Below are positions 24,104-34,100 of a DNA stretch of 64,000 bases, piece by piece. Made by a program: the position numbers and the translations under genes. The DNA comes from Clostridia bacterium. GTDB taxonomy: Bacteria > Bacillota > Clostridia > Oscillospirales > Acutalibacteraceae. Location: contig JAFXDV010000015.1 in NCBI GenBank assembly GCA_017521125.1, positions 1-64,000 on the forward strand, given 5' to 3'. How positions within the stretch are numbered: the stretch's first letter is position 1; each line of letters opens with the position of its first letter. Below the pieces are notes generated by a model that saw nothing but the letters and a program-made list of their open reading frames with translations, was not told the origin of the DNA and did not search any database.

Positions 24104-24361
24104 TTAATCACCCATTTCGCTTTTTGCCTTTTGTAACGCATGGGACAGTTGGTCAGGGCAAGAGGTAGCTTTCATACCGCATTTAATGCCGCTTAGTCTG
24201 GATATAACTTCATCGACCTTCATACCTTCTACTAATGCAGCAATACCCTTTGTGTTTCCATTGCACCCACCAATAAATTCAACGTCGTTAACTATGTCAT
24301 TGTTTATTGAAAAATTAATCTGGTAAGAGCAAGTCCCCTTAGTTTTATATGAAAATTTCAT
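24104..24361 (-). CDS. TSCPD-domain protein (TIGR03905-like)
   Basis: This 85-residue protein consists almost only of a TSCPD domain, named from the motif seen here as TSCPDQL. Four cysteines (CSYQINF, GGCNGN, GIKCGMKATSC) could bind metal. The domain occurs at the C-terminus of B12-dependent ribonucleotide reductase NrdJ and as free small proteins in Clostridia, whose role is unknown. The ATG at 24361 follows AAGGA by 9 nt; the frame continues upstream into rpoD but is not used there. It lies 13 bp after rpoD. Confidence 0.87.
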   Translation of the reverse strand: MKFSYKTKGTCSYQINFSINNDIVNDVEFIGGCNGNTKGIAALVEGMKVDEVISRLSGIKCGMKATSCPDQLSHALQKAKSEMGD

Positions 24362-24374
24362 ACCAAGTATTCCT

Positions 24375-25430
24375 TTATCTGTCTTTAAATTTATTGCTTC
24401 TAACGGGATGACGTAATTTTCTAAGAGCCTTAGCCTCAATTTGTCTGATACGCTCTCTTGTAACGTCAAACTCAAGACCAACCTCTTCTAATGTGTGACA
24501 TCTACCATCGTGGAGGCCGAAACGAAGTCTGATAACCGCTTCTTCTCGGTCGGTCAAGGTTTTAAGAACACTGTCGATATCCTCGTTAGTAATGGTTTTG
24601 AGCGCAGCCTCGTCAGGTGCTAAAGCATCTTCGTCACGAATAAAGTCCATAAGACGAGAATCTTCCTCAGGTCCAATTGGTGTTTCCATAGAAACAGGCT
24701 CCTGAGCCACTCTCATAATCTCTCTAATTCTTTCAACAGGAAGATTCATTTTTTCAGCAATTAACTCCTCGGAGGGCTCAAAACCATTCTCGTGAAGCAA
24801 CTGACTTTGAATCTTCTTAAGTCTGTTAATGGTTTCAACCATATGAACAGGAATTCTAATAGTTCTTGCCTGATCGGCAATTGCTCTGGTTATAGCCTGT
24901 CTAATCCACCAGGTAGCATAGGTAGAAAATTTAAAACCTTTGGTATAGTCAAACTTATCAACAGCCTTAATAAGACCTACGTTACCTTCCTGAATTAAGT
25001 CTAAGAAATACATTCCTCTACCAACATATTTTTTTGCAATACTTACAACAAGACGAAGGTTAGCCTCGGTTAATCTTTGCTTAGCCTTATCGTCACCTTC
25101 ATTAATTTTTATAGCAAGTTCAACCTCTTCCTCGGTACTTAAAAGAGGCACACGGCCAATTTCACGAAGATAAACCTTAACCGGATCATCAAGCGAGAGA
25201 CTGTCAAGGTTAATATCCTCATCCAGATTTTCAACCGACATTTCCTCAATTTTCAGTTCATCCTCGGTTGGTCCCTCTTCAAAGTCAACATCTAAGGTAG
25301 GAGGTTCTTCAAAAAGGCCTGAAATATCATCAGGAGCAGATTCGATATCATCAAAAGAAACATCATTTTCCTCTGCTTTGATATCATTTTCAAATTTTTC
25401 TTCTTTAATTAGATTTTCTTCCTTTGCCAT
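24375..25430 (-). CDS. rpoD: RNA polymerase primary sigma factor
   Basis: This 351-residue primary sigma factor (RpoD/SigA) directs RNA polymerase to housekeeping promoters. A very acidic N-terminal segment (1-80) replaces a clear region 1.1. Then come region 1.2 ([17 protein letters not shown]), region 2 with [38 protein letters not shown] for -10 recognition, region 3 ([13 protein letters not shown]), and region 4 ([30 protein letters not shown]) for -35 binding. It follows dnaG by 2 bp, the usual dnaG-rpoD pair of the macromolecular synthesis operon, but rpsU is absent here. Many TTGACA/TATAAT promoters in this window are presumably its targets. Confidence 0.97.
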   Translation of the reverse strand: MAKEENLIKEEKFENDIKAEENDVSFDDIESAPDDISGLFEEPPTLDVDFEEGPTEDELKIEEMSVENLDEDINLDSLSLDDPVKVYLREIGRVPLLSTEEEVELAIKINEGDDKAKQRLTEANLRLVVSIAKKYVGRGMYFLDLIQEGNVGLIKAVDKFDYTKGFKFSTYATWWIRQAITRAIADQARTIRIPVHMVETINRLKKIQSQLLHENGFEPSEELIAEKMNLPVERIREIMRVAQEPVSMETPIGPEEDSRLMDFIRDEDALAPDEAALKTITNEDIDSVLKTLTDREEAVIRLRFGLHDGRCHTLEEVGLEFDVTRERIRQIEAKALRKLRHPVRSNKFKDR

Positions 25431-25432
25431 TG

Positions 25433-27187
25433 TTAATTCCCCTTTTTATTGTCTGCTATTTGTTTCATTTTTAATGCCCAGTCATCTACCGTATCATCAG
25501 ATTTTTTCAACATATTTTCTTCTAATATTACCTTAATACAATCATTTAATACGGTTTTTGGGTTATCTGATGAAAAATCAGAATTAATGAGCATTGTAAT
25601 ATATCCTATCTCTCCATCTGTAAAATCACTGCTTAAAAGTGATATCTCAAAGTTATGAGAGGCGGACAACTGTTCTAACATCGCCATTAAAATACGTTTA
25701 TTAAGGGATGTTATCATTTTATCAGTTGGTAAATTTTCAGTAACTACACTTACAAGGTCCGGATGTTTAAATAATACAGAAAGCATCCTTTCCTCTGCCC
25801 TTGCAGCCCTTTCGTTACCAAATTTTTCAGGATTTACGTCATTCCTATAATTTGTAGGCGACACAATTTGAGAAAACTCTCGTTTTTTAGCCTTAACTGT
25901 CTTTTTCTTTCTAATTTCCGAAACCTTTGATAAAAGCGCAGTTTTAGATACTCCATAATTTTTTGACAGCTTGGACAGATAATAATCTACAGTTATAGAG
26001 TCGTCTGTTGCTGCTAAAATTTCTGCAGCACTATTAAGATATTTAAGTTTAGCCTCATCGGAGTTTACGTCTAAAGTGTTTGCAGCCTTTAAAAGTTTAT
26101 ATTCAGTTGCAGGAACAGCACTTTCAATAAGCTTTTGAAAATCAGATGGCTTATGTGTTTTTAAGAATTCATCAGGGTCCTTACCTACAGGCAGCATTAA
26201 AATTTTAACACTTACACCCGTTTTTCCTAAAAGAATTAATGCTTTTTCGATTGCTTTTTGACCCGCTTCATCAGAGTCAAAGCAAACAATCACCTCTTTG
26301 GTATAGCGGCTTAGCATTTGGGCCTGTTCTTCTGTAAAAGCAGTGCCTAGCGGAGCTACAACATTCATAAAGCCTGCCTGATGGAGAGATATTACGTCGA
26401 GGTTACCTTCTACCAAGATTAGACTTTCGCTACAGTAATTCTTAGAAATATTTATTCCAAATAAATTCTGGCTTTTCTTGTAAACCTGTGTATCAGACGT
26501 ATTTACATACTTGGCCTCAGTTTTATTCTCACTAAGTCTTCTTCCGCTAAATCCGACAACGTTGCCCCTAACGTTTATAATTGGAAACATTGCTCGATTT
26601 CTAAATCTATCAAAATAAGTGCCTTTAGTGCTTTTAGAAACTAGATTTGCAAGGTATATATCCTGGGTAGAAAAACCCTTTGCGTTCAGGTGTTTAAGTA
26701 ACCCGTCCCATTTGTCAGGTGCGGCACCGAGACCAAATTTCTTAATAGTTTCAGGTGTTAATCCTCTTGAAACAAAATAGTTGCGACAATTCTCGCCTTC
26801 AGGCGACAGTAAATACGAATAATAGTACCTTGCCGCTTCCCTATTTATCTCATAAATTGTGTTTCTTAGTTTGTGTAGTGCATCGTCTGAATCATCTTCT
26901 CTGACGGTTATTCCTGCTCTCTCAGCAAGAAGTTTTACTGAATCTATATAATCAATATTTTCTATAAGCTTAATAAAAGTGAAAACATCTCCCCCCGCCT
27001 TGCAACCGAAACAATAAAAGGATGCACTTTCGGGATATACCGTAAACGATGGCGTTTTTTCTCCGTGAAATGGACATAAACCAATAAGGTTTTTTCCTCG
27101 TCTTTTTAAGGAAATGTAAGAGGAAATTACTGACTCAATGTCACTTCTATATTTAATTTCTTCAATGACCGAGTGCGGTATTGCCAC
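25433..27187 (-). CDS. dnaG: DNA primase
   Basis: DnaG makes the RNA primers for DNA replication. The 584 residues show the N-terminal CHC2 zinc ribbon ([14 protein letters not shown] then [10 protein letters not shown]) and the primase core beginning near 110. The TOPRIM centre follows ([15 protein letters not shown] and [12 protein letters not shown]). The C-terminal helicase-binding part starts near 430 and is short and divergent, as in many clostridia. Dgt lies 14 bp upstream and rpoD 2 bp downstream. Confidence 0.97.
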   Translation of the reverse strand: MAIPHSVIEEIKYRSDIESVISSYISLKRRGKNLIGLCPFHGEKTPSFTVYPESASFYCFGCKAGGDVFTFIKLIENIDYIDSVKLLAERAGITVREDDSDDALHKLRNTIYEINREAARYYYSYLLSPEGENCRNYFVSRGLTPETIKKFGLGAAPDKWDGLLKHLNAKGFSTQDIYLANLVSKSTKGTYFDRFRNRAMFPIINVRGNVVGFSGRRLSENKTEAKYVNTSDTQVYKKSQNLFGINISKNYCSESLILVEGNLDVISLHQAGFMNVVAPLGTAFTEEQAQMLSRYTKEVIVCFDSDEAGQKAIEKALILLGKTGVSVKILMLPVGKDPDEFLKTHKPSDFQKLIESAVPATEYKLLKAANTLDVNSDEAKLKYLNSAAEILAATDDSITVDYYLSKLSKNYGVSKTALLSKVSEIRKKKTVKAKKREFSQIVSPTNYRNDVNPEKFGNERAARAEERMLSVLFKHPDLVSVVTENLPTDKMITSLNKRILMAMLEQLSASHNFEISLLSSDFTDGEIGYITMLINSDFSSDNPKTVLNDCIKVILEENMLKKSDDTVDDWALKMKQIADNKKGN

Positions 27188-27201
27188 TTTTTTTCACCTT
27201 C

Positions 27202-28200
27202 TTAATAACTCCAAGACTTTGGAATATGTATATTTGAATACGTCATGATTGCAAAATGATCAGTCATGCCTGCAATATAGTCGGTAATTGCACGATCAAG
27301 TCCATCTCTTTCTCGGATAATTGCAAATTCACCCTTTAGTTCGTCAGGGTTTTTCTTGTAATATTTATAGAGACCTTCGATAATTCCGTTAACCTTATCC
27401 TCCTCGGACTTGGCCTTTGGATTAAAATAAACGTTTTCAAAAAGATAATCATGCAATTCATCAAAATAATGTTGTGTTTCTTCATCTAAAAGTATATCAG
27501 ATTCACTATTATTTATAACGGCTGATACCAGAGTTGAAATCCTTTTGCTTTTAGAACCGCCTAAATATTCTCTTATTTTTTTAGGGATATCGACTTCTTT
27601 TATAATGCCGCCTCTGATGGCATCTCCGATATCGTGGTTAATATAGGCTATTCTGTCAGAAATTCTAACAACCCTGCCTTCTAGATTTGAGGACTGTTCC
27701 CCTCTTGTATGGTGTAAAATTCCGTCAAGCACCTCTGAAGTTAAATTAAGTCCGTTAAGGTTCTTCTCAAGAACTTTACATACTCTAACACTCTGTTCAA
27801 AATGAGTAAATTCGGGATAAATAATATCTCGTATAGAGCGCTCGCCTGCATGTCCAAAGGGTGTGTGCCCTAAATCATGTCCAAGGGCTATAGCCTCGGT
27901 TAAATCTTCATTTAATCTTAATGCCCTGGAAATAGTACGTGCAATTTGTGCAACCTCAAGAGTATGGGTAAGTCTTGTCCTATAATGGTCCGACTCGGGA
28001 GACAAAAAAACCTGAGTTTTATGCTTAAGGCGTCTAAATGATTTACAGTGAATTATTCTATCACGGTCACGCTGAAAGTCTGTACGGATAGGATCCTGCT
28101 CTTCCTCTCTTTCTCTGCCCTTAGAGTTTGCAGAAAGAGTTGCATATTTTGAAAGAGTGTCCGACTCTATTCTCTGAGTGATTTCTCTCGGATTTTGCAT
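27202..28200 (-). CDS. dgt: deoxyguanosine triphosphate triphosphohydrolase-like protein
   Basis: This 332-residue HD-domain phosphohydrolase of the dGTPase family releases tripolyphosphate from dNTPs. The metal-binding pattern is intact: RTRLTHTLEVAQIARTI for the first His, ALGHDLGHTPFGHAGE for the HD pair, and YINHDIGDA for the last Asp. The N-terminal SRREEQD-type segment (GREREEEQDPIRTDFQRDRDRI) marks the Gram-positive subgroup. It precedes dnaG in the same orientation with a 14-bp gap, a common clostridial order. Preference among dNTPs cannot be told. Confidence 0.93.
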   Translation of the reverse strand: MQNPREITQRIESDTLSKYATLSANSKGREREEEQDPIRTDFQRDRDRIIHCKSFRRLKHKTQVFLSPESDHYRTRLTHTLEVAQIARTISRALRLNEDLTEAIALGHDLGHTPFGHAGERSIRDIIYPEFTHFEQSVRVCKVLEKNLNGLNLTSEVLDGILHHTRGEQSSNLEGRVVRISDRIAYINHDIGDAIRGGIIKEVDIPKKIREYLGGSKSKRISTLVSAVINNSESDILLDEETQHYFDELHDYLFENVYFNPKAKSEEDKVNGIIEGLYKYYKKNPDELKGEFAIIRERDGLDRAITDYIAGMTDHFAIMTYSNIHIPKSWSY

Positions 28201-28255
28201 TTAAACACCGCCTTTATTTATTATATAGTTGAAAAACTTCAAAAAACCTCTTTTT

Positions 28256-28885
28256 TTATAAAAGTTTTTGTTTTGTGTAGATATTTCCACAATCTTCGCA
28301 AAAAACAGTTGAAGAAAAAGCCTCACTTATAGCAGATTCAAATTTATCTTTAACGCTATGGTCAATAGAATATTTTATAGTAACGCTATCTTCAAAAATA
28401 GTTTCTTTTATATCTCCGTTATATGCATTTATTGTAGATTCAAGTTTTGAATATTGATTATAGTCGCACCTTGAAGAAAACAATACACCGGGAACCATTA
28501 TTACCTTCTCTGCTATATCTAAGGCCTCTTTAACTGCCCTCGAATATGCACGAACAAGTCCACCGGTTCCAAGCAAAATACCGCCGAAATAACGAGTAAC
28601 CACTACGGTAACATCTTTTAGCTCCAAACCATTTATTATATCAAGTGCCGGTTTACCTGCAGTTCTATGAGGTTCGCCATCATCGGAAAAACGTGAAATA
28701 TTGTTGTTTCTTAAAGTGTAAGCATAGATATTATGATTTGCATCACTATGCTTTGAGCGTATCTCATTTATAAAAGAAATCGCTTCCTCTTCGGTAACAG
28801 TAGAACAGGCATATCCGATGAATTTGGAATGCCTTTCGGTAAACTCAAATGTCGCTCTTCCAACCATAGTTTTATAAGGCTCCAT
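28256..28885 (-). CDS. yigZ: YigZ/IMPACT family protein
   Basis: This 209-residue protein has the UPF0029/IMPACT fold. RHSKFIGYACSTVTEEEA lies near the start, followed by HNIYAYTLRNNNISRFSDDGEPHRTAGKP and VVVTRYFGGILLGTGGLVRAYSRA, which is strongly conserved. A C-terminal ferredoxin-like DUF1949 domain (CDYNQYSKLESTI onward) completes it. Relatives affect translation control, and the exact role in bacteria is unclear. The ATG at 28885 has a modest GGTGG 4-5 nt upstream and matches the family N-terminus. The longer frame to 28930 runs into the rpmE terminator. Confidence 0.9.
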   Translation of the reverse strand: MEPYKTMVGRATFEFTERHSKFIGYACSTVTEEEAISFINEIRSKHSDANHNIYAYTLRNNNISRFSDDGEPHRTAGKPALDIINGLELKDVTVVVTRYFGGILLGTGGLVRAYSRAVKEALDIAEKVIMVPGVLFSSRCDYNQYSKLESTINAYNGDIKETIFEDSVTIKYSIDHSVKDKFESAISEAFSSTVFCEDCGNIYTKQKLL

Positions 28886-28920
28886 AAAACCACCACACTT
28901 TCGTAGAGTTAAAGAAAAAA

Positions 28921-28947
28921 CCGCAACCACTTATAATGTGGTTGCGG
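28921..28947 (-). terminator. terminator after rpmE
   Basis: A 10-bp GC-rich stem (28921-28930 and 28938-28947, 7-nt loop) followed on the minus strand by a run of six T. It lies 16 bp past the rpmE stop codon. Confidence 0.9.
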
Positions 28948-28963
28948 TAGCTTGATATGTGCA

Positions 28964-29161
28964 TTATAAGCCAAAACGCTTATTAAATCTGTCAACACGT
29001 CCGCCTGTATCTACAAGCTTCTGCTTTCCTGTGAAGAATGGATGACATTTAGAGCAAATATCCAAACGGATGTCTTTCTTTGTGGAGCAGGTTTCGAACT
29101 CTGCGCCGCAAGCACATCTTACTATAGTTTTTTCATAGTTTGGGTGAATTCCCTGTTTCAT
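28964..29161 (-). CDS. rpmE: ribosomal protein L31 (zinc-binding form)
   Basis: The 65-residue L31 begins [22 protein letters not shown] and ends [10 protein letters not shown], as usual. The four zinc cysteines are present (CACG and CSKC pairs plus CST), so it is the C+ form rather than the zinc-free paralogue made under zinc limitation. AGGAGTGA precedes the ATG. It stands alone between leuS and yigZ with its own terminator. Confidence 0.97.
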   Translation of the reverse strand: MKQGIHPNYEKTIVRCACGAEFETCSTKKDIRLDICSKCHPFFTGKQKLVDTGGRVDRFNKRFGL

Positions 29162-29251
29162 TCAGTATCACTCCTTTCAAAACTCAACAACAAATATATT
29201 ATCACAACTGATTTTAAAATGCAAGTAAAATTTTCAAATATTTTAAAATAT

Positions 29252-31657
29252 TTATTTAACTACGATATTAACAAGCTTTTTAGGTACATATAGCTCTTTA
29301 ATTACTGTTTTTCCTGCAATTTCTGAAGCAATATTAGCATCCGATTTCACAAGAGCAATAGCGTCCTCAGCAGAAATGTCAACAGCTACATTAAATCTGC
29401 CTCTAATCTTACCATTAATCTGAGCAACAATTTCTACTGTTGACTCAACACATTTGGCCTCATCGTAGGTTGGCCACTTGGTTTGATTAAGCATTCCCTC
29501 ATATCCGCAAGAGGTCCAAAGTTCTTCGGTAATGTGAGGTGCAAATGGATTAAGCAAGATAATAAAGGTCTTAAACTCGTCACGAGTAATTTTACCAACC
29601 GATGTAATATCGTTAATAAGGGTCATTAAGGTTGCGATAGCTGTATTCATTTTAAGACCCTCTATATCCTCGCCAACCTTTTTAATTGCTTTATGGAAAG
29701 CACTTTCAAGTTTGCTTGAATATCCTTTTTCATCAGTTAAGATGTTGGTAAGTGCCCATATTCTATCTAAGAATCGCTTACATCCCTTAATTGAAGCAGA
29801 GCTCCAAGGAGCAGCCTTTTCAAAGTCACCAATGAACATTTCGTAAAGTCGCATTGTATCTGCGCCGTAATCCCTTACAATATCATCAGGATTTACAACG
29901 TTACCTCTTGACTTCGACATTTTCTCGCCATTCTCGCCTAAAATCATACCGTGACTTGTTCTCTTAGCGTATGGTTCTGCAGTAGGAACTACGCCGATAT
30001 CATAAAGGAATTTATGCCAGAAACGGCTATAAAGGAGATGTAGTGTGGTATGCTCCATACCACCGTTATACCAGTCAACCGGTCCCCAATATTCAAGAGC
30101 TTCTTTAGACGCAAGTTCTTTGTCGTTATGTGGGTCACAGTATCTTAAGAAATACCAGGAAGAACCTGCCCATTGTGGCATTGTATCAGTTTCTCTAACC
30201 GCCTTGCCCTTACACTTTGGACAGGTAGTATTTACCCAATCGGTCATTTTAGCAAGTGGAGACTCTCCATTATCTGTAGGTTCATAGGAGTCAACCTTAG
30301 GAAGTAGTAGTGGTAGCTCGCTTTCAGGTAGAGGAACATATCCACACTTGTCACAAATAACAATAGGGATAGGTTCACCCCAATATCTCTGACGAGAGAA
30401 AACCCAGTCACGAAGCTTGTAGTTAACCTTCAATTTGCCAAGTTCTCTTTCTTCCAGCCACTTTGTAATAGCTTCTTTTGCCTCGTCAACACTAAGACCA
30501 TTTAAGAAACCTGAGTTTACCATAATACCGGTTGCGCAGTCGGTAAAAGCTTCCTCTTCAACGTTGCCACCTGCAACTACCTCAACTATTGGAAGGTCGA
30601 ATTTCTTAGCAAACTCCCAGTCACGAGTATCGTGAGCAGGAACGGCCATAATTGCGCCTGTACCGTAGGAAATAAGTACATAGTCAGAAATAAAGATAGG
30701 AATTTCTTCGTTTGTTACAGGATTAATTGCAGAAACTCCCTGTAACTTGACACCTGTTTTATCCTTGGCGAGCTCGGTACGTTCGAAATCAGATTTCTTT
30801 GCGGCACTTTCCTTATATGCGTTTATTTCATCCATATTGGTAAGCTTGTCTGACCACTTATCAATTAATGAATGTTCAGGAGAGATTACCATATATGTAG
30901 CACCGAAAAGTGTGTCTGCTCGTGTGGAGAAAACTGTTAAATCGTCTCCTGCGGTTGTGCTAAACTTAATCTCTGTACCGGTTGAACGACCAATCCAGTT
31001 TCTCTGTTGGATTTTAACACGTTCAATGAAATCTACATCATCAAGACCATTTAAAAGCTTCTCTGCGTACTCAGTAATTTTAAGCATCCACTGGCTTTTT
31101 TCTTTACGTACAACCTCGCTGCCGCATCTCTCACAAACACCATTTACAACCTCTTCGTTTGCTAAAACGCATTTGCAGGATGTGCACCAGTTAACTGCCA
31201 TTTCCTTTTTATACGCAAGTCCTTTTTCATAAAGCTTTAAGAATATCCACTGGGTCCATTTATAATATGATGGATCGGTGGTATTAACTTCTCTTGACCA
31301 ATCAAAAGAAAAGCCAAGACTCTTTAACTGCTTTTTAAAATTAGCAATATTTTTCTCGGTTACAACCTCGGGGTGAATATTATTCTTAATTGCGTAATTT
31401 TCGGTAGGAAGACCGAAAGCATCCCATCCCATTGGATAAAGAACGTTATATCCCTCAAGTCTCTTCTTACGAGCAACTATATCAAGAGCCGTATATGAAC
31501 GTGGGTGTCCTACATGAAGGCCTTGTCCTGAAGGATATGGGAACTCTACAAGCCCAAAAAACTTAGGTAATGAATAATCAGTTTTAGCGGCAAAGGTTTG
31601 TTCTTCGTCCCAAATATCCTGCCATTTTTTCTCGATTTCGCTATAATTATATTTCAA
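29252..31657 (-). CDS. leuS: leucyl-tRNA synthetase
   Basis: The 801-residue class I synthetase charges tRNA(Leu). The HIGH-type motif is seen in [20 protein letters not shown] and the KMSKS loop in [13 protein letters not shown]1 editing domain (about 220-410, with the [19 protein letters not shown] block) removes wrong amino acids. Zinc-type Cys pairs CTSCK and CERCG and a C-terminal anticodon-binding region are also present. The start is TTG at 31657, with GGAGG 9 nt upstream. rsfS ends one base before it, and no leucine T-box is seen, so it is expressed from the upstream run. Confidence 0.97.
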   Translation of the reverse strand: MKYNYSEIEKKWQDIWDEEQTFAAKTDYSLPKFFGLVEFPYPSGQGLHVGHPRSYTALDIVARKKRLEGYNVLYPMGWDAFGLPTENYAIKNNIHPEVVTEKNIANFKKQLKSLGFSFDWSREVNTTDPSYYKWTQWIFLKLYEKGLAYKKEMAVNWCTSCKCVLANEEVVNGVCERCGSEVVRKEKSQWMLKITEYAEKLLNGLDDVDFIERVKIQQRNWIGRSTGTEIKFSTTAGDDLTVFSTRADTLFGATYMVISPEHSLIDKWSDKLTNMDEINAYKESAAKKSDFERTELAKDKTGVKLQGVSAINPVTNEEIPIFISDYVLISYGTGAIMAVPAHDTRDWEFAKKFDLPIVEVVAGGNVEEEAFTDCATGIMVNSGFLNGLSVDEAKEAITKWLEERELGKLKVNYKLRDWVFSRQRYWGEPIPIVICDKCGYVPLPESELPLLLPKVDSYEPTDNGESPLAKMTDWVNTTCPKCKGKAVRETDTMPQWAGSSWYFLRYCDPHNDKELASKEALEYWGPVDWYNGGMEHTTLHLLYSRFWHKFLYDIGVVPTAEPYAKRTSHGMILGENGEKMSKSRGNVVNPDDIVRDYGADTMRLYEMFIGDFEKAAPWSSASIKGCKRFLDRIWALTNILTDEKGYSSKLESAFHKAIKKVGEDIEGLKMNTAIATLMTLINDITSVGKITRDEFKTFIILLNPFAPHITEELWTSCGYEGMLNQTKWPTYDEAKCVESTVEIVAQINGKIRGRFNVAVDISAEDAIALVKSDANIASEIAGKTVIKELYVPKKLVNIVVK

Positions 31658-31658
31658 A

Positions 31659-32027
31659 CTAATCTTCCTCCCTCTCGGATTTAAGAATTTTATCTAAATC
31701 TATTTTATCTCCGTCATCCCACATTCTGTCTAGGTCATAGAACTCTCTTGTCTCCCTACTGAAAATGTGGATAACTACACCATTGTAGTCCATTAAAATC
31801 CAACCTGTAGCCTTACCTTCAATGTGGTCAGGCATAATACCTTCTGCTTTTAATTTTTCCTCTACTGCATCCGCAAGGGCTTTTACGTGGGTATTAGACG
31901 TTGCAGTTGCAAGAATAAAATATTCTGCAATTACAGTTATCTCTCCAATATGAATAGCAGAAATGTTAATTGCTTTTTTATCATTTAAAGTATTAGCTGC
32001 AATATCAATAATTTTGTCACAGTTCAA
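31659..32027 (-). CDS. rsfS: ribosome silencing factor
   Basis: RsfS binds ribosomal protein L14 and blocks subunit joining when nutrients are short. The 122-residue protein has the family blocks [24 protein letters not shown] and [28 protein letters not shown]. The start is TTG at 32027 with GAGG 8 nt upstream. It directly abuts yqeK and leuS. The nadD-yqeK-rsfS order is widely conserved. Confidence 0.96.
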   Translation of the reverse strand: MNCDKIIDIAANTLNDKKAINISAIHIGEITVIAEYFILATATSNTHVKALADAVEEKLKAEGIMPDHIEGKATGWILMDYNGVVIHIFSRETREFYDLDRMWDDGDKIDLDKILKSEREED

Positions 32028-32600
32028 TTATTTTTCCTCGTTTCGTAACATTAGTTTATTATAGGCTTTCACTGTATCCGGGTGAATTGCCGCATTTTTT
32101 TCGCATAGTTCATTTATTGTATATTTAAGTGCATAAATCATAGCAGATTCTAATGACTCATCGGCCAATTTTCGCATTACATCTACATCGTCATAATCTC
32201 GGTCCTGCGATGTGAAATCTGCGATATAAAGCACTTTCTCCAGAAGGTTCATATCTTCCTTTGCCGTGGTATGATAGCGGACTGCTGAGAGAACTTCACA
32301 ATCTTTTATATCGAGAACATTTTTTAAATAGGCAGTTCCCGAAATTGCATGCCAAAGCTTAAAGGCATTTTTTTCAATATCGGATAACATTATACCAAAG
32401 TCATGAAATATCTTCAAGTGTTCTTTTTCAGGCAAATTTTTGGTTATATCGTGTAAAAGACCTGCAAGATAAGCCCTTTCACTATCTGCTCCGTATTTGT
32501 CGGCTAGGCGTTTAGCCTCATCGGCAACACAAAGAGAATGAAAATATCTTTTTGCTGTTAATTTCTCCGACAATACGGTTTTATATTCTTCTATATTCAT
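32028..32600 (-). CDS. yqeK: HD-domain hydrolase YqeK (Ap4A hydrolase type)
   Basis: This 190-residue HD phosphohydrolase has the metal ligands in FHSLCVADEAKRLA, GLLHDITKN and HAISGTAYL, with a final VRYHTTAKEDMNLLEKVLYIADFTS. YqeK enzymes cut diadenosine tetraphosphate symmetrically to two ADP. It lies directly between nadD and rsfS, with adjoining stop and start codons, the classical arrangement. No regulatory sequence of its own is seen. Confidence 0.95.
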   Translation of the reverse strand: MNIEEYKTVLSEKLTAKRYFHSLCVADEAKRLADKYGADSERAYLAGLLHDITKNLPEKEHLKIFHDFGIMLSDIEKNAFKLWHAISGTAYLKNVLDIKDCEVLSAVRYHTTAKEDMNLLEKVLYIADFTSQDRDYDDVDVMRKLADESLESAMIYALKYTINELCEKNAAIHPDTVKAYNKLMLRNEEK

Positions 32601-33203
32601 TTACTCACCATATACGTTATTTTCCATTATATAGTCTAAAATTTCAGCATCAATATACTTTGAAGCAAAATCGAAATTCCTCAAACTATCCCTTAGTTCT
32701 GTGGATGAGATTTCAGTAATATCATTATCCAAAACTAAGATATTTCCACCTAAAGCTCTAATTTGCTCCACCTTTTGAGAAAATAGACTTTTATCTACTC
32801 CGCCTCGACCTAAGCAAATAATTTGACAAAGAGTTAAAATCTCTTTAAAATCTTTCCATTTATCAAAAGAGACAAGCATATCACCGCCAATTGCAATCGA
32901 CAGGTTGTAATCAGGATAAATACTTTTGAGTTCTTTTAACGTATCCACAGTATAACTTTTCCCTGTTCTTTTAAACTCAATATCACTTACCGATACATTA
33001 GAAAATCTTTTTGCAACTATATTACACATATTTAGGCGGTGCTCATTTGAAGCTAAAAATTTGCACTCTTTATGAGGTGGAATTTTGTCAGGAATAAGTA
33101 AAACCTCATCAATTCCTTCAAGGCTTGATAAAGCTGAAATTATCTCCATATGTCCCTTATGCAAGGGGTTAAAGGTTCCGCCGAATATTACAATGTTCTT
33201 CAT
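32601..33203 (-). CDS. nadD: nicotinate-nucleotide adenylyltransferase
   Basis: NadD joins nicotinate mononucleotide and ATP to make deamido-NAD in NAD synthesis. The 200 residues carry the nucleotidyltransferase motif IFGGTFNPLHKGHM at the N-terminus and the second motif ITEISSTELRDSL near the C-terminus. ATG 33203 immediately follows the yhbY stop codon (TAAAT-ATG) and gives the family N-terminus MKNIVIFGG. The TTG at 33215 lies inside yhbY and is less likely. Confidence 0.96.
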   Translation of the reverse strand: MKNIVIFGGTFNPLHKGHMEIISALSSLEGIDEVLLIPDKIPPHKECKFLASNEHRLNMCNIVAKRFSNVSVSDIEFKRTGKSYTVDTLKELKSIYPDYNLSIAIGGDMLVSFDKWKDFKEILTLCQIICLGRGGVDKSLFSQKVEQIRALGGNILVLDNDITEISSTELRDSLRNFDFASKYIDAEILDYIMENNVYGE

Positions 33204-33204
33204 A

Positions 33205-33498
33205 TTATTTAACAAGTTTTATTGTTTTATTATCTTTACTTTCCCTATATAAAACAAATCTTGAGCCAATTACCTGAACAACATCTGCATTAACGCAAGA
33301 AGCAATTTCGTCAGCTGCTTCTCGTGATGTTACCGGAGATGTTTCAAGTACTCTTAATTTAATTAGTTCTCTTTTTTCGAGAGCTTCGTCGACCTGCTTT
33401 TTTAGTTGGTCGTTTATACCGCCTTTTCCAACCTGAAAAATAGTTTCCATACTGTTTGCAAGGCTTCTTAACTGTGCACGTTGTCTTGAATTTAACAT
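33205..33498 (-). CDS. yhbY: YhbY-type RNA-binding protein (CRM domain)
   Basis: This 97-residue single CRM-domain protein includes LNSRQRAQLRSLANSMETIFQVGKGGI at the start and ELIKLRVLETSP in the middle. The family GxxG loop is seen as QVGKGG. It associates with pre-50S particles in E. coli and is thought to help ribosome assembly. It abuts rdgB upstream and nadD downstream with no gap, in a typical Gram-positive order. Confidence 0.94.
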   Translation of the reverse strand: MLNSRQRAQLRSLANSMETIFQVGKGGINDQLKKQVDEALEKRELIKLRVLETSPVTSREAADEIASCVNADVVQVIGSRFVLYRESKDNKTIKLVK

Positions 33499-34098
33499 TT
33501 ATTTTTCCTCTTTTAAAATTTCTGATAATTTTTTATATAACTTTTCAAGAGAGCGTCCTCTATGACTTATACTATCCTTTTGAGAATCTGTGATTTCTCC
33601 GAAACAACCAAGTTCAGAAACGAAAAGTGGGTCGTATCCAAACCCATTACTACCCTTTGGCTCGGTTGCGATATAACCCTCACACTCTCCCCTGACGGTA
33701 AAATAGCTTTCATCAGGGAAGACACAGGCAACACTGGAAACAAACCTTGCAGTTCGCTTTTCTTGGGGCACGTCTTTTAAAAGATCTAAAAGTTTAGCGT
33801 TATTTTTTGCGTTGTCTGTAGGCTCACCTGCAAAACGAGCAGAATATATACCGGGAGCGCCGTCAAGATAATCTACACAAAGACCTGAATCATCAGCAAT
33901 GGACGGAAGTCCCGTAGCAAGAAGACCTGCCTTTGCCTTTAAAAGCGCATTCTCCTCGAAGGTTGTGCCGGTTTCTTCAGTTTCTTCAAGAGGTTGACTA
34001 AGGTCGGCCTCGCTCATAACATCAATACCAAGCGGCTTTAGAATTCTTTCGAGTTCGGTTAATTTATGCTTATTTTTTGTTGCTATAAAAAACTTCAT
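33499..34098 (-). CDS. rdgB: XTP/dITP diphosphatase (HAM1 family)
   Basis: This 199-residue housecleaning enzyme hydrolyses dITP, dXTP and similar nucleotides to monophosphates. The family motifs are complete: FIATKNKHKLTELERIL at the N-terminus, SIADDSGLCVDYLDGAPGIYSARF with catalytic Asp, GSNGFGYDPLF for base binding, and ISHRGRSLEKL near the end. It lies 2 bp after ftsY and abuts yhbY. Confidence 0.96.
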   Translation of the reverse strand: MKFFIATKNKHKLTELERILKPLGIDVMSEADLSQPLEETEETGTTFEENALLKAKAGLLATGLPSIADDSGLCVDYLDGAPGIYSARFAGEPTDNAKNNAKLLDLLKDVPQEKRTARFVSSVACVFPDESYFTVRGECEGYIATEPKGSNGFGYDPLFVSELGCFGEITDSQKDSISHRGRSLEKLYKKLSEILKEEK

Positions 34099-34100
34099 AT

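Noticed and set aside
24362..24481. Longer version of the TSCPD protein starting at 24481
   Set aside because: The extra 40 residues lie inside rpoD in another frame; the ATG at 24361 has a ribosome site and begins the domain properly.
30747..31232. 161-codon open frame on the plus strand opposite leuS
   Set aside because: It lies wholly within leuS, has no ribosome site, and encodes a Ser-rich low-complexity sequence typical of an antisense frame over a well-supported gene.
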